Origin: Cucumis sativus
Lineage: Eukaryota > Streptophyta > Magnoliopsida > Cucurbitales > Cucurbitaceae
DNA length: 64,000 bases
NCBI RefSeq assembly: GCF_000004075.3
Contig: NW_022279520.1
Coordinates: forward strand, 62,001-126,000
Reading direction: 5' to 3'
The notes below the pieces were generated by a model. The model had not been told where the DNA came from. It saw only the letters and a list, made by a program, of their open reading frames with translations, and did no database searches. Positions 12,496 to 24,800 of this stretch are shown here, piece after piece (within the stretch, counting starts at the first letter, position 1; every line of letters starts with the position of its first letter). The position numbers were made by a program, and so were the translations under genes.

Positions 12496-15400
12496 ATGCA
12501 GCTTCTCACCGCCATTTCTTCTTACTGGTATGCTTCTCTTTCCATTTCGTTGTTGTTGTTTTTGGTTTAACTTCAGATGGGTTGGCCTTGTTATCACTCC
12601 AAAGCCGCTGGACTACTCATACCTCCTTTGTCCCTGTTTGGAATGCCTCTCATTCCACTCCCTGTTCTTGGGCTGGATTGAATGTGATCAAAACCTCCGT
12701 GTCGTCACCTTCAATCTCTCTTTCTATGGGTTTCGGGTCACCTTGGACCTGAAATTTCAAGTTTGACTCAGTTGCGTACTATTGATTTGACCACCAACGA
12801 TTTCTCTGGTGAAATTCCTTATGGGATTGGTAACTGTAGCCATTTAGAGTACTTGGATCTCTCCTTCAACCAATTTAGTGGACAAATTCCTCAGTCATTG
12901 ACCCTCCTTACGAACTTGACGTTTTTGAACTTCCATGAAAATGTTTTAACTGGTCCAATACCCGACTCCTTATTTCAGAATCTTAATTTCCAGTATGTGT
13001 ATCTTAGTGAAAACAATCTCAACGGTTCTATCCCTTCAAATGTGGGAATTCGAATCAGCTGTTGCATTTGTATCTGTATGGAAATGAGTTTTCTGGTTCC
13101 ATACCTTCTTCCATAGGGAACTGTAGTCAATTGGAGGATCTTTATTTGGATGGGAACCAGTTGGTGGGAACATTGCCTCATAGTCTTAACAATCTTGATA
13201 ATCTTGTTAATCTGGGTGTAAGCCGAAACAATCTCCAGGGTCCAATTCCTTTGGGTTCAGGAGTTTGTCAGAGTTTAGAATATATAGATTTGTCATTCAA
13301 TGGTTATACAGGAGGTATACCTGCCGGGTTGGGCAACTGTAGTGCCCTAAAAACCTTACTTATTGTAAATTCCAGTTTAACAGGTCATATTCCTTCCTCC
13401 TTTGGCCGCCTAAGGAAGCTTTCACATATTGATCTCTCTAGAAATCAACTGTCTGGGAATATACCTCCTGAATTTGGGGCTTGCAAATCCTTGAAAGAAT
13501 TGGATTTGTACGATAACCAACTCGAGGGACGTATCCCTAGTGAACTGGGCTTGCTAAGTAGATTAGAGGTCCTTCAATTGTTTTCAAACCGGTTGACTGG
13601 TGAAATTCCAATTAGCATCTGGAAGATTGCAAGTCTCCAACAGATTCTTGTGTATGACAACAACCTTTTTGGGGAATTACCCTTGATAATAACAGAACTC
13701 AGGCACCTCAAAATCATTTCTGTGTTCAACAATCATTTTTCTGGAGTCATACCTCAAAGTTTGGGACTCAACAGTAGCTTAGTGCAGGTGGAGTTCACCA
13801 ATAATCAGTTCACTGGTCAAATTCCACCTAATTTATGCTCTGGAAAGACATTAAGGGTGCTAAATTTAGGTTTGAATCAATTTCAAGGAAATGTACCTCT
13901 TGATATTGGAACTTGTTTGACTCTTCAGAGATTAATTTTAAGAAGGAATAATCTAGCAGGGGTTCTGCCAGAATTTACGATAAATCACGGTCTTCGATTC
14001 ATGGATGCCAGTGAAAATAACCTCAATGGAACAATTCCCTCAAGTTTGGGAAATTGCATCAATCTTACCTCAATTAATCTTCAAAGCAACAGGCTTTCAG
14101 GCCTTATACCTAATGGATTGAGAAATCTTGAGAATCTTCAAAGTTTGATTTTGTCTCATAACTTCTTGGAAGGACCTTTGCCATCTTCCCTCTCAAATTG
14201 CACGAAGCTGGATAAATTTGACGTAGGATTTAATTTATTGAATGGTTCTATACCTCGTAGTTTAGCCAGCTGGAAAGTTATATCCACGTTTATAATTAAA
14301 GAGAATCGATTTGCTGGAGGTATCCCGAATGTATTATCAGAACTTGAAAGCCTTTCACTACTAGATCTTGGTGGCAATCTGTTTGGAGGTGAAATCCCTT
14401 CATCTATTGGAAATTTGAAGAGTCTGTTTTACTCCCTGAATCTTAGTAACAATGGGTTAAGTGGCACACTACCTTCTGAGCTGGCGAATCTTGTCAAGTT
14501 ACAGGAATTAGATATATCTCACAATAATTTGACTGGAAGTTTAACTGTCCTTGGCGAACTAAGTTCGACATTAGTTGAGCTTAACATTTCATATAATTTT
14601 TTCACCGGTCCAGTGCCACAAACATTAATGAAGTTATTGAATTCTGATCCCTCATCGTTCTTAGGTAACCCTGGGTTGTGCATTAGTTGTGATGTACCAG
14701 ATGGTCTAAGTTGCAATAGAAATATCAGTATTAGTCCTTGTGCTGTTCATTCAAGCGCCCGTGGTAGCTCTCGACTTGGAAATGTACAGATTGCAATGAT
14801 AGCTCTGGGGTCTTCACTTTTTGTTATTCTTTTGCTTCTTGGGTTGGTTTATAAGTTTGTTTATAACAGAAGAAACAAGCAAAACATTGAGACTGCTGCT
14901 CAAGTCGGAACAACTTCCTTGCTCAACAAGGTAATGGAGGCCACCGATAATTTAGATGAACGTTTCGTCATTGGAAGAGGAGCACATGGAGTTGTTTATA
15001 AGGTCTCCCTGGATTCAAATAAAGTTTTTGCTGTAAAGAAGCTTACATTTTTAGGACATAAAAGGGGAAGCCGGGATATGGTTAAAGAAATTAGAACTGT
15101 CAGCAACATCAAGCACCGGAACTTGATCTCTTTGGAAAGTTTTTGGTTGGGAAAAGATTATGGTCTATTGCTTTACAAATACTATCCAAATGGGAGCCTT
15201 TATGATGTGTTGCACGAGATGAATACAACTCCATCTCTCACATGGAAAGCCCGCTATAATATAGCGATCGTATTGCTCATGCATTGGCATATCTCCATTA
15301 CGATTGTGATCCTCCCATTATACACCGAGACATCAAACCACAGAATATACTTCTAGATTCGGAGATGGAACCTCATATCGCCGACTTTGGTCTTGCAAAG

Positions 15401-15907
15401 CTATTGGATCAAACTTTCGAACCCGCGACTTCATCTTCTTTTGCGGGTACAATTGGCTACATTGCACCAGGTATCATTCTACACATATATTGCAAATTAA
15501 CTCTGCATTCTCATGTGTTTTTGTTTTGGGTGGATTGAATTGTGTTGTGATATGTTTATGTGGTTGTGACAGAGAATGCATTTTCAGCAGCAAAGACCAA
15601 AGCCTCAGATGTGTACAGTTATGGGGTGGTTTTACTGGAGCTGGTGACGGGAAAGAAGCCATCAGATCCATCATTTATAGAAGTCGGGAATATGACGGCT
15701 TGGATTCGGTCGGTTTGGAAGGAGAGAGATGAAATAGATAGAATTGTTGATCCAAGGCTTGAGGAAGAACTTGCTAATTTGGATCATAGGGAGCAGATGA
15801 ATCAGGTGGTTCTTGTGGCTTTGAGATGCACAGAAAACGAGGCTAACAAAAGACCTATAATGAGAGAGATTGTGGATCACTTGATTGATTTAAAGATCAG
15901 TCGTTAG
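12496..15907 (+). CDS. PEPR1: PEPR-like LRR receptor kinase, copy 1 (frame broken by five 1-base gaps)
   Basis: Plasma-membrane LRR-XI receptor kinase of the PEPR1/PEPR2 type, which perceives Pep danger peptides. Exons 12496-15470 and 15573-15907. Order: signal peptide ([18 protein letters not shown]), N-cap with CSWAG(I)ECD, about 26 LRRs with LxGxIPxx(L)G repeats, C-cap pair (CISC...LSC), TM segment ([20 protein letters not shown]), then a kinase with [19 protein letters not shown], the RD-type [18 protein letters not shown] and [19 protein letters not shown]. The only intron follows GTIGYIAP. Five one-base losses are inferred against copy 2 at about 12505, 12675, 12728, 13045 and 15270; four involve G runs. 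Restoring them gives 1104 aa, close to the roughly 1120 aa usual for PEPR1. The start ATG at 12496 aligns with that of copy 2. An alternative reading is a young pseudogene. Confidence 0.85.
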
Positions 15908-17678
15908 AGCACACATGACTAACCATGCTTTTTCCTTCTACCCTAAACATTTCTTACAAATAACCGAATGTGATCGTTTATTATTAGGATAGTATAATAG
16001 TGTCCATCACTATATTTTTGTATTTTTGTATATTGCTGGTCCGTATATATTTAGTGTATGTTTGAGAACGTTTTGAAGTAATTTTGAAGGGTATCATGTT
16101 AATCGATCTAATCTTTTATTTTATACTTTTGAATGCAATTTTTCTTACATCAAAATTGGTTTTAAATGACAATAAAACATGTTTAAGATGATTTCAAAAA
16201 TGACAAAAATGATTTTAATCATTTTAAATTATTATTTTTCTTTCCTCTCATATTCTAATACAAGAAAGTAACATTGATCATTTGAATAAAAGTTTTTAAT
16301 TTCCTCCCATATTTAATCTAGTTTTTTCTCTAGTGTTCATTCATTTTTGTGTAAAGAAAATTTCATAAAAGTGAGAGTAGAACGTAATTATAATCGACTT
16401 TGAATTTAGAAGTTATAATCGACTTTGAGTTTAGAAGTTTCAACTTCTCTACTTCACATATTATACAAAGAAGTTAAAAGAAAAAAAAACTATCATTTAA
16501 TTTGAATGCACCAAAATGAACATAAATGAATTGACATAATGTTTGTACTACCAACTTTGAAATTAAAGATTCAATTTCTTCTCCACACATAATGTTTGTA
16601 TTACCATAACTAGCATTAATCTATTATAAGAAAAATATAATAATAATAACCAAAAGTCATCAAAAGAAAATAATTTTGTTTCTATTTAAATAAAAATAAG
16701 CAGGTAATAAATAATAAAATGAACAAATATATTAGTCATATTTTTGAAAGGCATACGATATAAACCATTCAATTCTTCATAACAAAATTTTGACTTTATA
16801 CCTATACACAAAATAATTATATATTGTAATAAAATCAACGTTTAAGCTTTGGTTTTCCTTTTCTAAAATTGTCTCCCAAATAATTATTTTAAAACAACTT
16901 TAATTTTTAAAAAATATTTAGACAATAAAATAGAGACAATAAATAAATAAATATATATATAAATTCTAACCGTGTTTAGGATTGTTTTTTAATATAGCAA
17001 AATAAACTAAAATATTTATCAAATATAATAAAATTTCATAATTTGTCAATGTCTATCATTATTTATCATGAATAGATTTTGAAATTTTACTATATTTTCA
17101 GATATCTTCAACGGTTTTATCATTTAAAATAATTTAAACTACGAAAGTTTATTCTAGGGTGGGCTCAAATTTTGAATGTGTTAAATCTAAATTTGAAGAT
17201 TGGTAGATAAAATTGTTTAAATTTGAAAGTTGAAATGTTAGAAAAAAAAATGGTTGATTTGATGGACAAATGTGTTAGGAATGATGTGAACTGAAAATGG
17301 TATTAATTTAAGATTTTAGTTTATATAATGCTGAGATATAAATAATTATTTTTGAAAGGATTTGTTTGAAAATGAAAAAGGTTAGTACGAAACGTCATGA
17401 GAGTGGATGATAAAACAAAATTTCAAATTTGTAGACTCAAACAGTTTCTTTTGAGTACAACAACTACAGAGGAGGATTCCGACTTTCCAACCATATTAAT
17501 TACCGCTAACCTTAGAGTACCAAAAACTAACTTCACACCTTCATCCAAGGGTTTGATTTTGAGTTTCGGTGTTCCATCCCATCCTTAAACTTTCGATTCT
17601 TCAACCTTTCGGTCCCTAATTTCTTTCTCTATATCCTCCACTCTCGTCTCTGCTGCAATTCATGTGCCTTTTGTTGTT
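15908..17678. other. Intergenic between the receptor kinase copies; likely 5' leader at the end
   Basis: AT-rich, no gene. 16398-16440 has a direct duplication (ttataatcgactttgaatttagaagt twice). 16985-17125 has the 'atagcaaaataaactaaaatattta ... taatagattttgaaattttactata' pattern shared with MITE-like sequences elsewhere in the window. From about 17590 the sequence becomes pyrimidine-rich and matches the leader upstream of copy 1. Confidence 0.55.
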
Positions 17679-20600
17679 ATGCAGCTTCATTCCCGCCATT
17701 TCTTCCTGCTGGTATGCTTCTCTTTCCATCTCTATGTTGTTTTTGCTTTAACCTCTGATGGTTGGCTTTATTATCGCTCCAAAGCCGCTGGACTTCTCAC
17801 ACCCCTTTTATCCCTCTTTGGAATGCTTCTGATTCCACTCCCTGTTCTTGGGCTGGGATTGAATGTGATCAAAACCTTCGTGTCATCACTTTCAATCTCT
17901 CGTATAATGTTTCGGGTCCGCTTGGACCTGAAATTGCACGTTTGACCCACTTGCGTACTATTGCTTTGACCGCCAACCGTTTCTCTGGTGAAATTCCTTA
18001 TGGGATTGGTAACTGTAGCCATTTAGAGTACTTGGATCTCTCCTTCAACCAATTTAGTGGACAAATTCCTCAGTCATTGACCCTCCTTACGAACTTGACG
18101 TTTTTGAACTTCCATGACAATGTTCTAACTGGTGCAATACCCAACTCCTTATTTCAGAATCTTAATTTGCTGTATGTGTATCTTGGTGAAAACAATCTCA
18201 ACGGTTCTATCCCTTCAAATGTGGGGAATTCGAGTCAGCTGTTTCATTTGTATCTGTACGGAAATGAGTTTTCTGGTTCCATACCTTCTTCCATAGGGAA
18301 CTGTAGTCAATTGGAGGATCTTTATTTGGATGGGAACCAGTTAGTGGGAACATTGCCCGATAGTCTTAACAATCTTGATAATCTTGTTAATCTGGGTGTA
18401 AGCCGAAACAATCTCCAGGGTCCAATTCCTTTGGGTTCGGGAGGTTGTCAGAGTTTAGAATATATAGATTTGTCATTCAATGGTTATACAGGAGGTATAC
18501 CTGCCGGGTTGGGCAACTGTAGTGCCCTAAGAACCTTACTTATAATAAATTCCAGTTTAACAGGTCATATTCCTTCCTCCTTTGGCCGTCTAAGAAAGCT
18601 TTCACATATTGATCTCTGTAGAAATCAACTGTCTGGGAATATACCTCCTGAATTTGGGGCTTGCAAATCCTTGAAAGAATTGAATTTGTACGTCAACCAA
18701 TTTGAGGGACGTATCCCTAGCGAACTGGGTTTGCTTAGTAAATTAGAGGTCCTTCAATTGTTCTCGAACCATTTGATTGGTCAGATTCCTATTAGCATTT
18801 GGAAGATTGCAAGTCTCCAACATATTCTTCTGTATAACAACAATCTTTCTGGGGAACTTCCATTGATAATAACTGAACTCAAGCACCTCAAAAACATTTC
18901 TTTATTCAACAATCAGTTTTCTGGTGTCATACCTCAAAGTCTGGGACTCAACAGAAGCTTAGTGCAAGTGGAGTTAACTAATAACAAGTTCTCTGGTCAA
19001 ATTCCACCTAATCTATGCTTTGGAAAGACATTAAGGGTGTTAAATTTAGGTTTGAATCAATTTCAGGGTAGCATACCTTCAGATATTGGGACTTGTTTGA
19101 CTCTTCAGAGGTTGATTTTGAGAAGGAATAATCTAACAGGAGTTTTGCCAGAATTTATGAGAAATCATGGCCTTCAGTTCATGGATGCCAGTGAAAATAA
19201 CCTCAATGAAAAAATTCCGTTAAGTTTGGGCAATTGCATCAATCTTACCTCAGTTGATTTGTCTAGGAACAAGCTTACAGGTCTTGTACCGAATGAGCTG
19301 GGAAACCTTGTGAATATCCAAAGTTTGAGCTTGTCTCACAACTTCTTGGAAGGACCTTTGCCACCCTCGCTGTCAAATTGGACCAAGTTGAATAATTTTG
19401 ATGTAGGATTCAATTTATTGAATGGTTCTATATCTCATAGCTTGGCAGGCTGGAAAGTCATATCCACATTGATTTTAACAGAGAATCAATTTACTGGAGG
19501 CATTCCAAATGTATTATCAGAACTTGAAAGCCTTTCAGTGCTAGATCTTGGTGGCAATTTGTTTGGAGGAGAAATTCCTTCATCTATTGGAGGTTGGAAG
19601 AATATGTTTTATTTCCTGAATTTCAGTGACAATGGGTTAACTGGCCAAATACCTTCCGAGCTGAAAAATCTGATCATGGTTGAGAATTTAGATATATCTC
19701 ACAATAATTTGACTGGAAGTATAAGAGTTCTTGGTGAACTAAGTTCGTTGTTAGTTGAGCTTAACATTTCATATAATTTCTTCACGGGTACTGTGCCACC
19801 AACATTAATGAAGTTTCTGAATTCTCATCCCGCATCGTTCTTAGGTAACTCTGGGTTATGCATCAGCTGTGATGAAACAGATGGCTTAATTTGCAACAGA
19901 AGTAGTAGTATCAAAACTTGTGCTAGTCATTCAAGCTCTCGGCTTAATAATACTCAAATTGCAATGATAGCTTTTGGATCTTCACTCTTTATTGTTTTTC
20001 TGCTCCTTGGGTTGGTTTATAAGTTTGTTTACATCAGAAGAAACAAGGATACTTTTGACACCTTTGCTGAAGTAGGAACAACCTCTTTGCTTGTCCACAA
20101 GGTAATAGAGGCCACCGATAACCTAGATGAGCGATTCATCATTGGGAGAGGAGCACATGGAGTTGTTTATAAGGCATTACTAGATTCGAAGACAACTTTT
20201 GCTGTAAAAAAGCTAACATTTGGAGGATGTAAAGGGGGAAGCCAGAGTATGATTAGAGAAATTGAAACTGTTGGCCGCATCAAACATCGAAACCTGATTG
20301 CTTTGGAAGATTGTTGGTTTGGAAAAAGACCATGGTTTACTTATTTACAGATACCAGGCTAATGGGAGCCTTGATGATGTGTTGCATCAGATGAATCCAG
20401 CTCCATTTCTACCATGGGAAGTTCGTTATAATATTGCCATTGGTATTGCACATGGATTGATATATCTTCATTACGATTGTGACCCTCCTATAATACACCG
20501 TGACATTAAACCGCAGAATGTACTTCTAGATTCGGAGATGGAGCCTCGTATTGCTGATTTTGGTCTTGCAAAGTTGCTCGACCAAACTTCTGCACCAGCA

Positions 20601-21076
20601 GTTTCATCCTTGTTTGCTGGAACAATTGGCTATATTGCACCAGGTATCATTCTACACATACATTATCATGTTTTTGTTTTGAAGTATCGAATTATTTGTT
20701 GATCCATTATGGGCTTGTGACAGAGAATGCGTTCTCAGCAGCAAAAAACAAGGCTTCAGATGTTTACAGTTACGGAGTTGTTTTACTCGAGCTGATAACG
20801 CGAAAGAAGCCATCAGATGCATCATTTACTGAGGTGGGGAGTATAACTGCTTGGGTTCGGTCGGGTTGGAACGAGACTGGAGAAATAGATAGTATTGTTG
20901 ATCCAATGCTTGTGGAAGAACTTTTAGATTCTGATCGAAGGGAGCAGATTAAGAAGGTGATTTTGTTGGCTTTGAGATGCACAGAAAAGGATCCTAACAA
21001 GAGACCTATTATGATAGATGTTTTGAACCATTTGATTGATTTGAAGATAAACCAATCGAGAGTATTTTTGGATTGA
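17679..21076 (+). CDS. PEPR1: PEPR-like LRR receptor kinase, copy 2 (nearly intact)
   Basis: Best-preserved member of the cluster. Exons 17679-20643 and 20724-21076 (80-bp intron after GTIGYIAP, the same site as copy 1). It has a signal peptide ([20 protein letters not shown]), the N-cap [14 protein letters not shown], about 26 LRRs with NxS/T glycosylation sites, a C-cap (CISCDETDGLIC), a TM segment near 19970-20030, and an RD kinase with [37 protein letters not shown] and [20 protein letters not shown]. An uninterrupted frame covers 17762-20337. Only two single-base problems remain: one G short at 17760-17761 (DG|LALLS in copy 1) and one A too many at 20323-20327 (FGKDHGLLIY context). Corrected length is 1105 aa. 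Ligand is presumed to be a Pep-type peptide from family knowledge. Expression of the cluster is not readable from sequence. Confidence 0.88.
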
Positions 21077-21865
21077 ACAAAGACAAGTGTTTCCAAAACA
21101 ATTTTATTTTAAATTGTTTTTAGTTTTGATAAAATAAATAAACAAACTTCGAAAGTTTTTCAAAAACTATTTTGAATGCTTAAAAAAATACTTCAAATAT
21201 TTTTTTTGTGCTTGTACGTAATCTCGTATTGTAGTTCTTGGCATTGTAAATACTTGAAGGCTGGTTTTAGTCTCCCTTAGTTAGACTAAAAGTTTGTCAC
21301 CTAAGACCAAGATTTGCAGTGGCAAAACTTGAATTCCAAAGTAGAATTCATTGTTAGAAAAAAAAAAAATGCTGCAATTACAATGAAAGTTATATTGAAG
21401 ATTAATACAAAACTTGAAAGCCTTTGTAGATGTAATTTTCATATATAATAAGTGGAGGAGTGTCGCACAGCTCCCACTACTTGTTAATATTCATAGAAAT
21501 CAATTAGCTCAGTGAACAAAGAAAGCAATGAAAAAAGATGAACAAAAAATTTATAACTGTAGAAGGTACTCTGTAGTACACATAATAACTACAAAAAGGG
21601 AAAGAAAAGGGGAATAAAGAATAAAGGCAGCATAGAATTGCCACTTGTTTGTGACACTAACATATAAAACAACAGATCCCTCTTTCTAGTAAGAGCAAGA
21701 TATATCAAAGTTCTAAATAAAAAAGAAGAGTAAAAGAAAGGAAAAGAAAATGGCAATGGCAATGGCAATGAGTTCGAATGGCCGCAAATAAGGGCAATAC
21801 AGTGGGTGGTTAAAACAAAATTTTAATAGTAAAAACTTCAAATATTATTCATCAAATTTGAATGT
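21077..21865. other. Convergent 3' spacer between copy 2 and beta-COP
   Basis: Holds the two 3' UTRs of convergent genes. There is a purine-rich tract (aaagaagagtaaaagaaagg) and a (ggcaat)n-like stretch at 21751-21771. No other feature seen. Confidence 0.6.
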
Positions 21866-24800
21866 TCATGAGCCTCCCTTCTGTTTCAAAGTGATCTTAT
21901 CACCAAGACTGAGAGCAATACCTTGAGTCTTGCTTCTTATCCTGATGTATCCACTTAACTTGCTGTCTACTTGTTTTTCAATGCTCACATTCACTAATGC
22001 ATCTTCTCCAAAAACACTCTTTGCGTAAAGGTTAGCAGCAAGAAAACCACATTCACCTTCTAATGCCGATCTGATGCCCAAAAAACAAACGACAGTATTA
22101 CACAAGCATGCACATATACAAATCTCCCTAAAATAAATCCAGTATGTAACTGCTGTTTAAATATGACATGAAAAAATCTCTATCTTTTAGTTTTCTCATC
22201 ATCTTTCACAATTCATATATAGTAGAAGCACAACCAAAGCAAGGAATGGATATCAAATAGGTAGTTGCAATAGAGCAAGTTCCAGCGGAAAGGAACTTTA
22301 AATTAGAAGGGATTGGAGTAGAAGTACCAGAGTACAACTAAACAGTCCTATTGTGTTAGGTGTCCTGTCCACATAAGCATAAAGCATCCAAAGGTAAACG
22401 AGAAAGACTAGACCAAAGGATCTTACATTGGTGTCAAGCACTTCATATTCGTTGACTTCATAATGTGGTTTAGGAATTCCTTCTCATCTTGAATTATTGT
22501 ATTCACAGCGACCTGCAGTCGAAAAGAACCATAATCAAAATTTATTGTATGACGGTTGCTTTAATATCAGTAAATAGGAAAAAGAAAGTTCATGTTAAAA
22601 ATGGAATATATATGAAGTGAGATAAGCAGTCCAATTTCTACAACGCAAGTAATGGTGGAAGCCGTACTCAAGGATGGATACTCAAAATTAAAGAAAAATG
22701 GGCATTTCTTCTCCATATCCCTTACAAGGCAACCTGCATCTGCTGGTTAGCACAATTATGGGGATCTCATATGGAGTGGATCATATACCAAAAAGATCAA
22801 AATTTTCACTTGGGAGAACTGTACTAAGGATGTCCTTCAGAGAAAATCCTCCTGGATCAGCATTTCTCCAGCATGCATGCAGTCCTGTATATATGAGGAA
22901 TATCGAAACTCAAATTGCCTATTCAGTAGCTGTTCTTTTTGCAAATAATTCCTGGAGCTTTGACTTCTCTATCTTTGGCTGGAATATTGTCCGCGCAGGT
23001 GAAATCTTCTCCCCACTACCTATCTTGTATTTTGCTTGGTCACCCATTCGAAGACACAAAAATGCCCTTTAGCTGAACTTCATGCGGGCTTTCCCATGGA
23101 GTAGTATGGCATGAATGCAATAATTGCATCTTCAACAACAAGAAACAAGACTGTCCGTTCTTTATTGACTCCATTACTATTTTACCTTTATCATGGAAAA
23201 GTTAAAACAACCTTTTTTTATCTACAATTTATTCACACTCATATCTCAATGGCCTAGGCTTTTGTAACTATCTCTTGGTAGACCTTTTGTATACATTTTC
23301 CTGAATAGATGAATTTGTTTTATTTCCCAACCAGTGTTTTTTTAAATACCCAAGGCACACTAAGGCACAATGGTCATTTGGAGCCTACGTGCAAAGCGAA
23401 CTAAACGAGTTTTTTTTTTTTTTTTTTTTGTGAGGTGCACTACATATAAAAATATTACATTAAAAAGAGAAAGCATAGTTGAAGTGGAAATATGGAAAGA
23501 AAAAAAAGACCTCAAACACAAGAATTTTTGCATTTAGGCTTACTAACTTGAAATTTTTAGTTAATAAATAAAGAAAACCCTTAATTATTACTATGTTTTT
23601 TAAAAAAATGAGAAAGCCCCAAAACCCAAGATTTTAAGCCTTGAGGCTTTGCAAATGGCCCATGCCTAAGGCGGCCCTTATTTTGTGAGCAAAGGCGAGG
23701 CGCTAGACGTACGCCTGAGAAGGCTTTTTAAAACACTGTTCCTAACCAAAAAAAAAAACACACACACATGCAAACAAACAAAGTTCAATATTTTCGTCAA
23801 AACAGATCAGAGAGTGCATAATGTCAAAACAACAGACTGTGAACTGGAATAATACTGAAAACAGGGATTGGTACTCGAGGCTTAGAAAGAATCTTAAAGA
23901 TGATAAAATTGATGAATGTGCTTTTATTCACACATTTTTATATCTAATATTTGAACCAGTGCTTTGGAAGGGCTTTTTCAGCGGAAAAATTAAGTTCATT
24001 TTATGGGAAATTAGTCAGGGTAGCCTTAAAATGTTGATCACCTCCAAAGGTAAATGCATTATTTCACTCACCCTCCATGGTGTGTTATGAAAGCAAGCTC
24101 AGAATCTACTATTGCCACTTTTTGGTTCTTTCTTCTTTGCTACACAGAACTGTAATTTCATTGCAAAAAGTCTTGGATGGTTCTTGATTTTGTCTGGCTC
24201 CATATTAAATCTTCTATCACTGATTTTTGTGGGAGATGCACAAACTAATGGCTGGCCTTTAATCATTCCCCTTTAGATCATTTTGGTGTGAAAGAACGGG
24301 AGGACCCTCAACAACACTCATTCTTCTTTTGCGGACTTTCTTGATTAAGTTTTGTTTGATGCTCTTTCTTGTGTAAATGTTCGTAACCTTTTAAGAATTA
24401 TAGTCTCTGCTCTTTGATTTATAATGGCAATCCTTCTTGTAAGAGCCACTGGTGTTATAATATCATTTTAATTTCTCCATATTATAAAAAATAATAATAA
24501 AATAAAAAACGTGGTAGTTTTAAAATGAATGTTACCAAAGAACATAGTGTACGTACCTTGTTTTCCCACTCAAATTCAGCCCACATTGCTCTAAATGCCA
24601 CATCAGTGCAGGATGCAGGAGAAATATAATCCATGATATCTATGTGGATATCATTAAGAACTATGACTGTTCTCTCTAGCACATTAGAAGAAGTCTCATA
24701 TACGATGTTACCAAATATGACTCCTGTTTCAGTAGAAGAAACCTTGATGTTAGCCTTTATTTGTTTACTTGACTCCGGAGCAAGCGTATAGTTTTGAGGG

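Noticed and set aside
12238..12597. 119-codon minus-strand frame upstream of PEPR copy 1
   Set aside because: Lys/Glu-rich translation comes from the pyrimidine-rich leader; not a protein.
12496..15907. Calling PEPR copy 1 a definite pseudogene
   Set aside because: All five defects are one-base losses, and the same type of defect occurs in an essential gene nearby; assembly error is at least as likely.
22698..23072. 124-codon frame inside the beta-COP intron
   Set aside because: No similarity that I recognise; it lies wholly within a spliced intron on the opposite strand.
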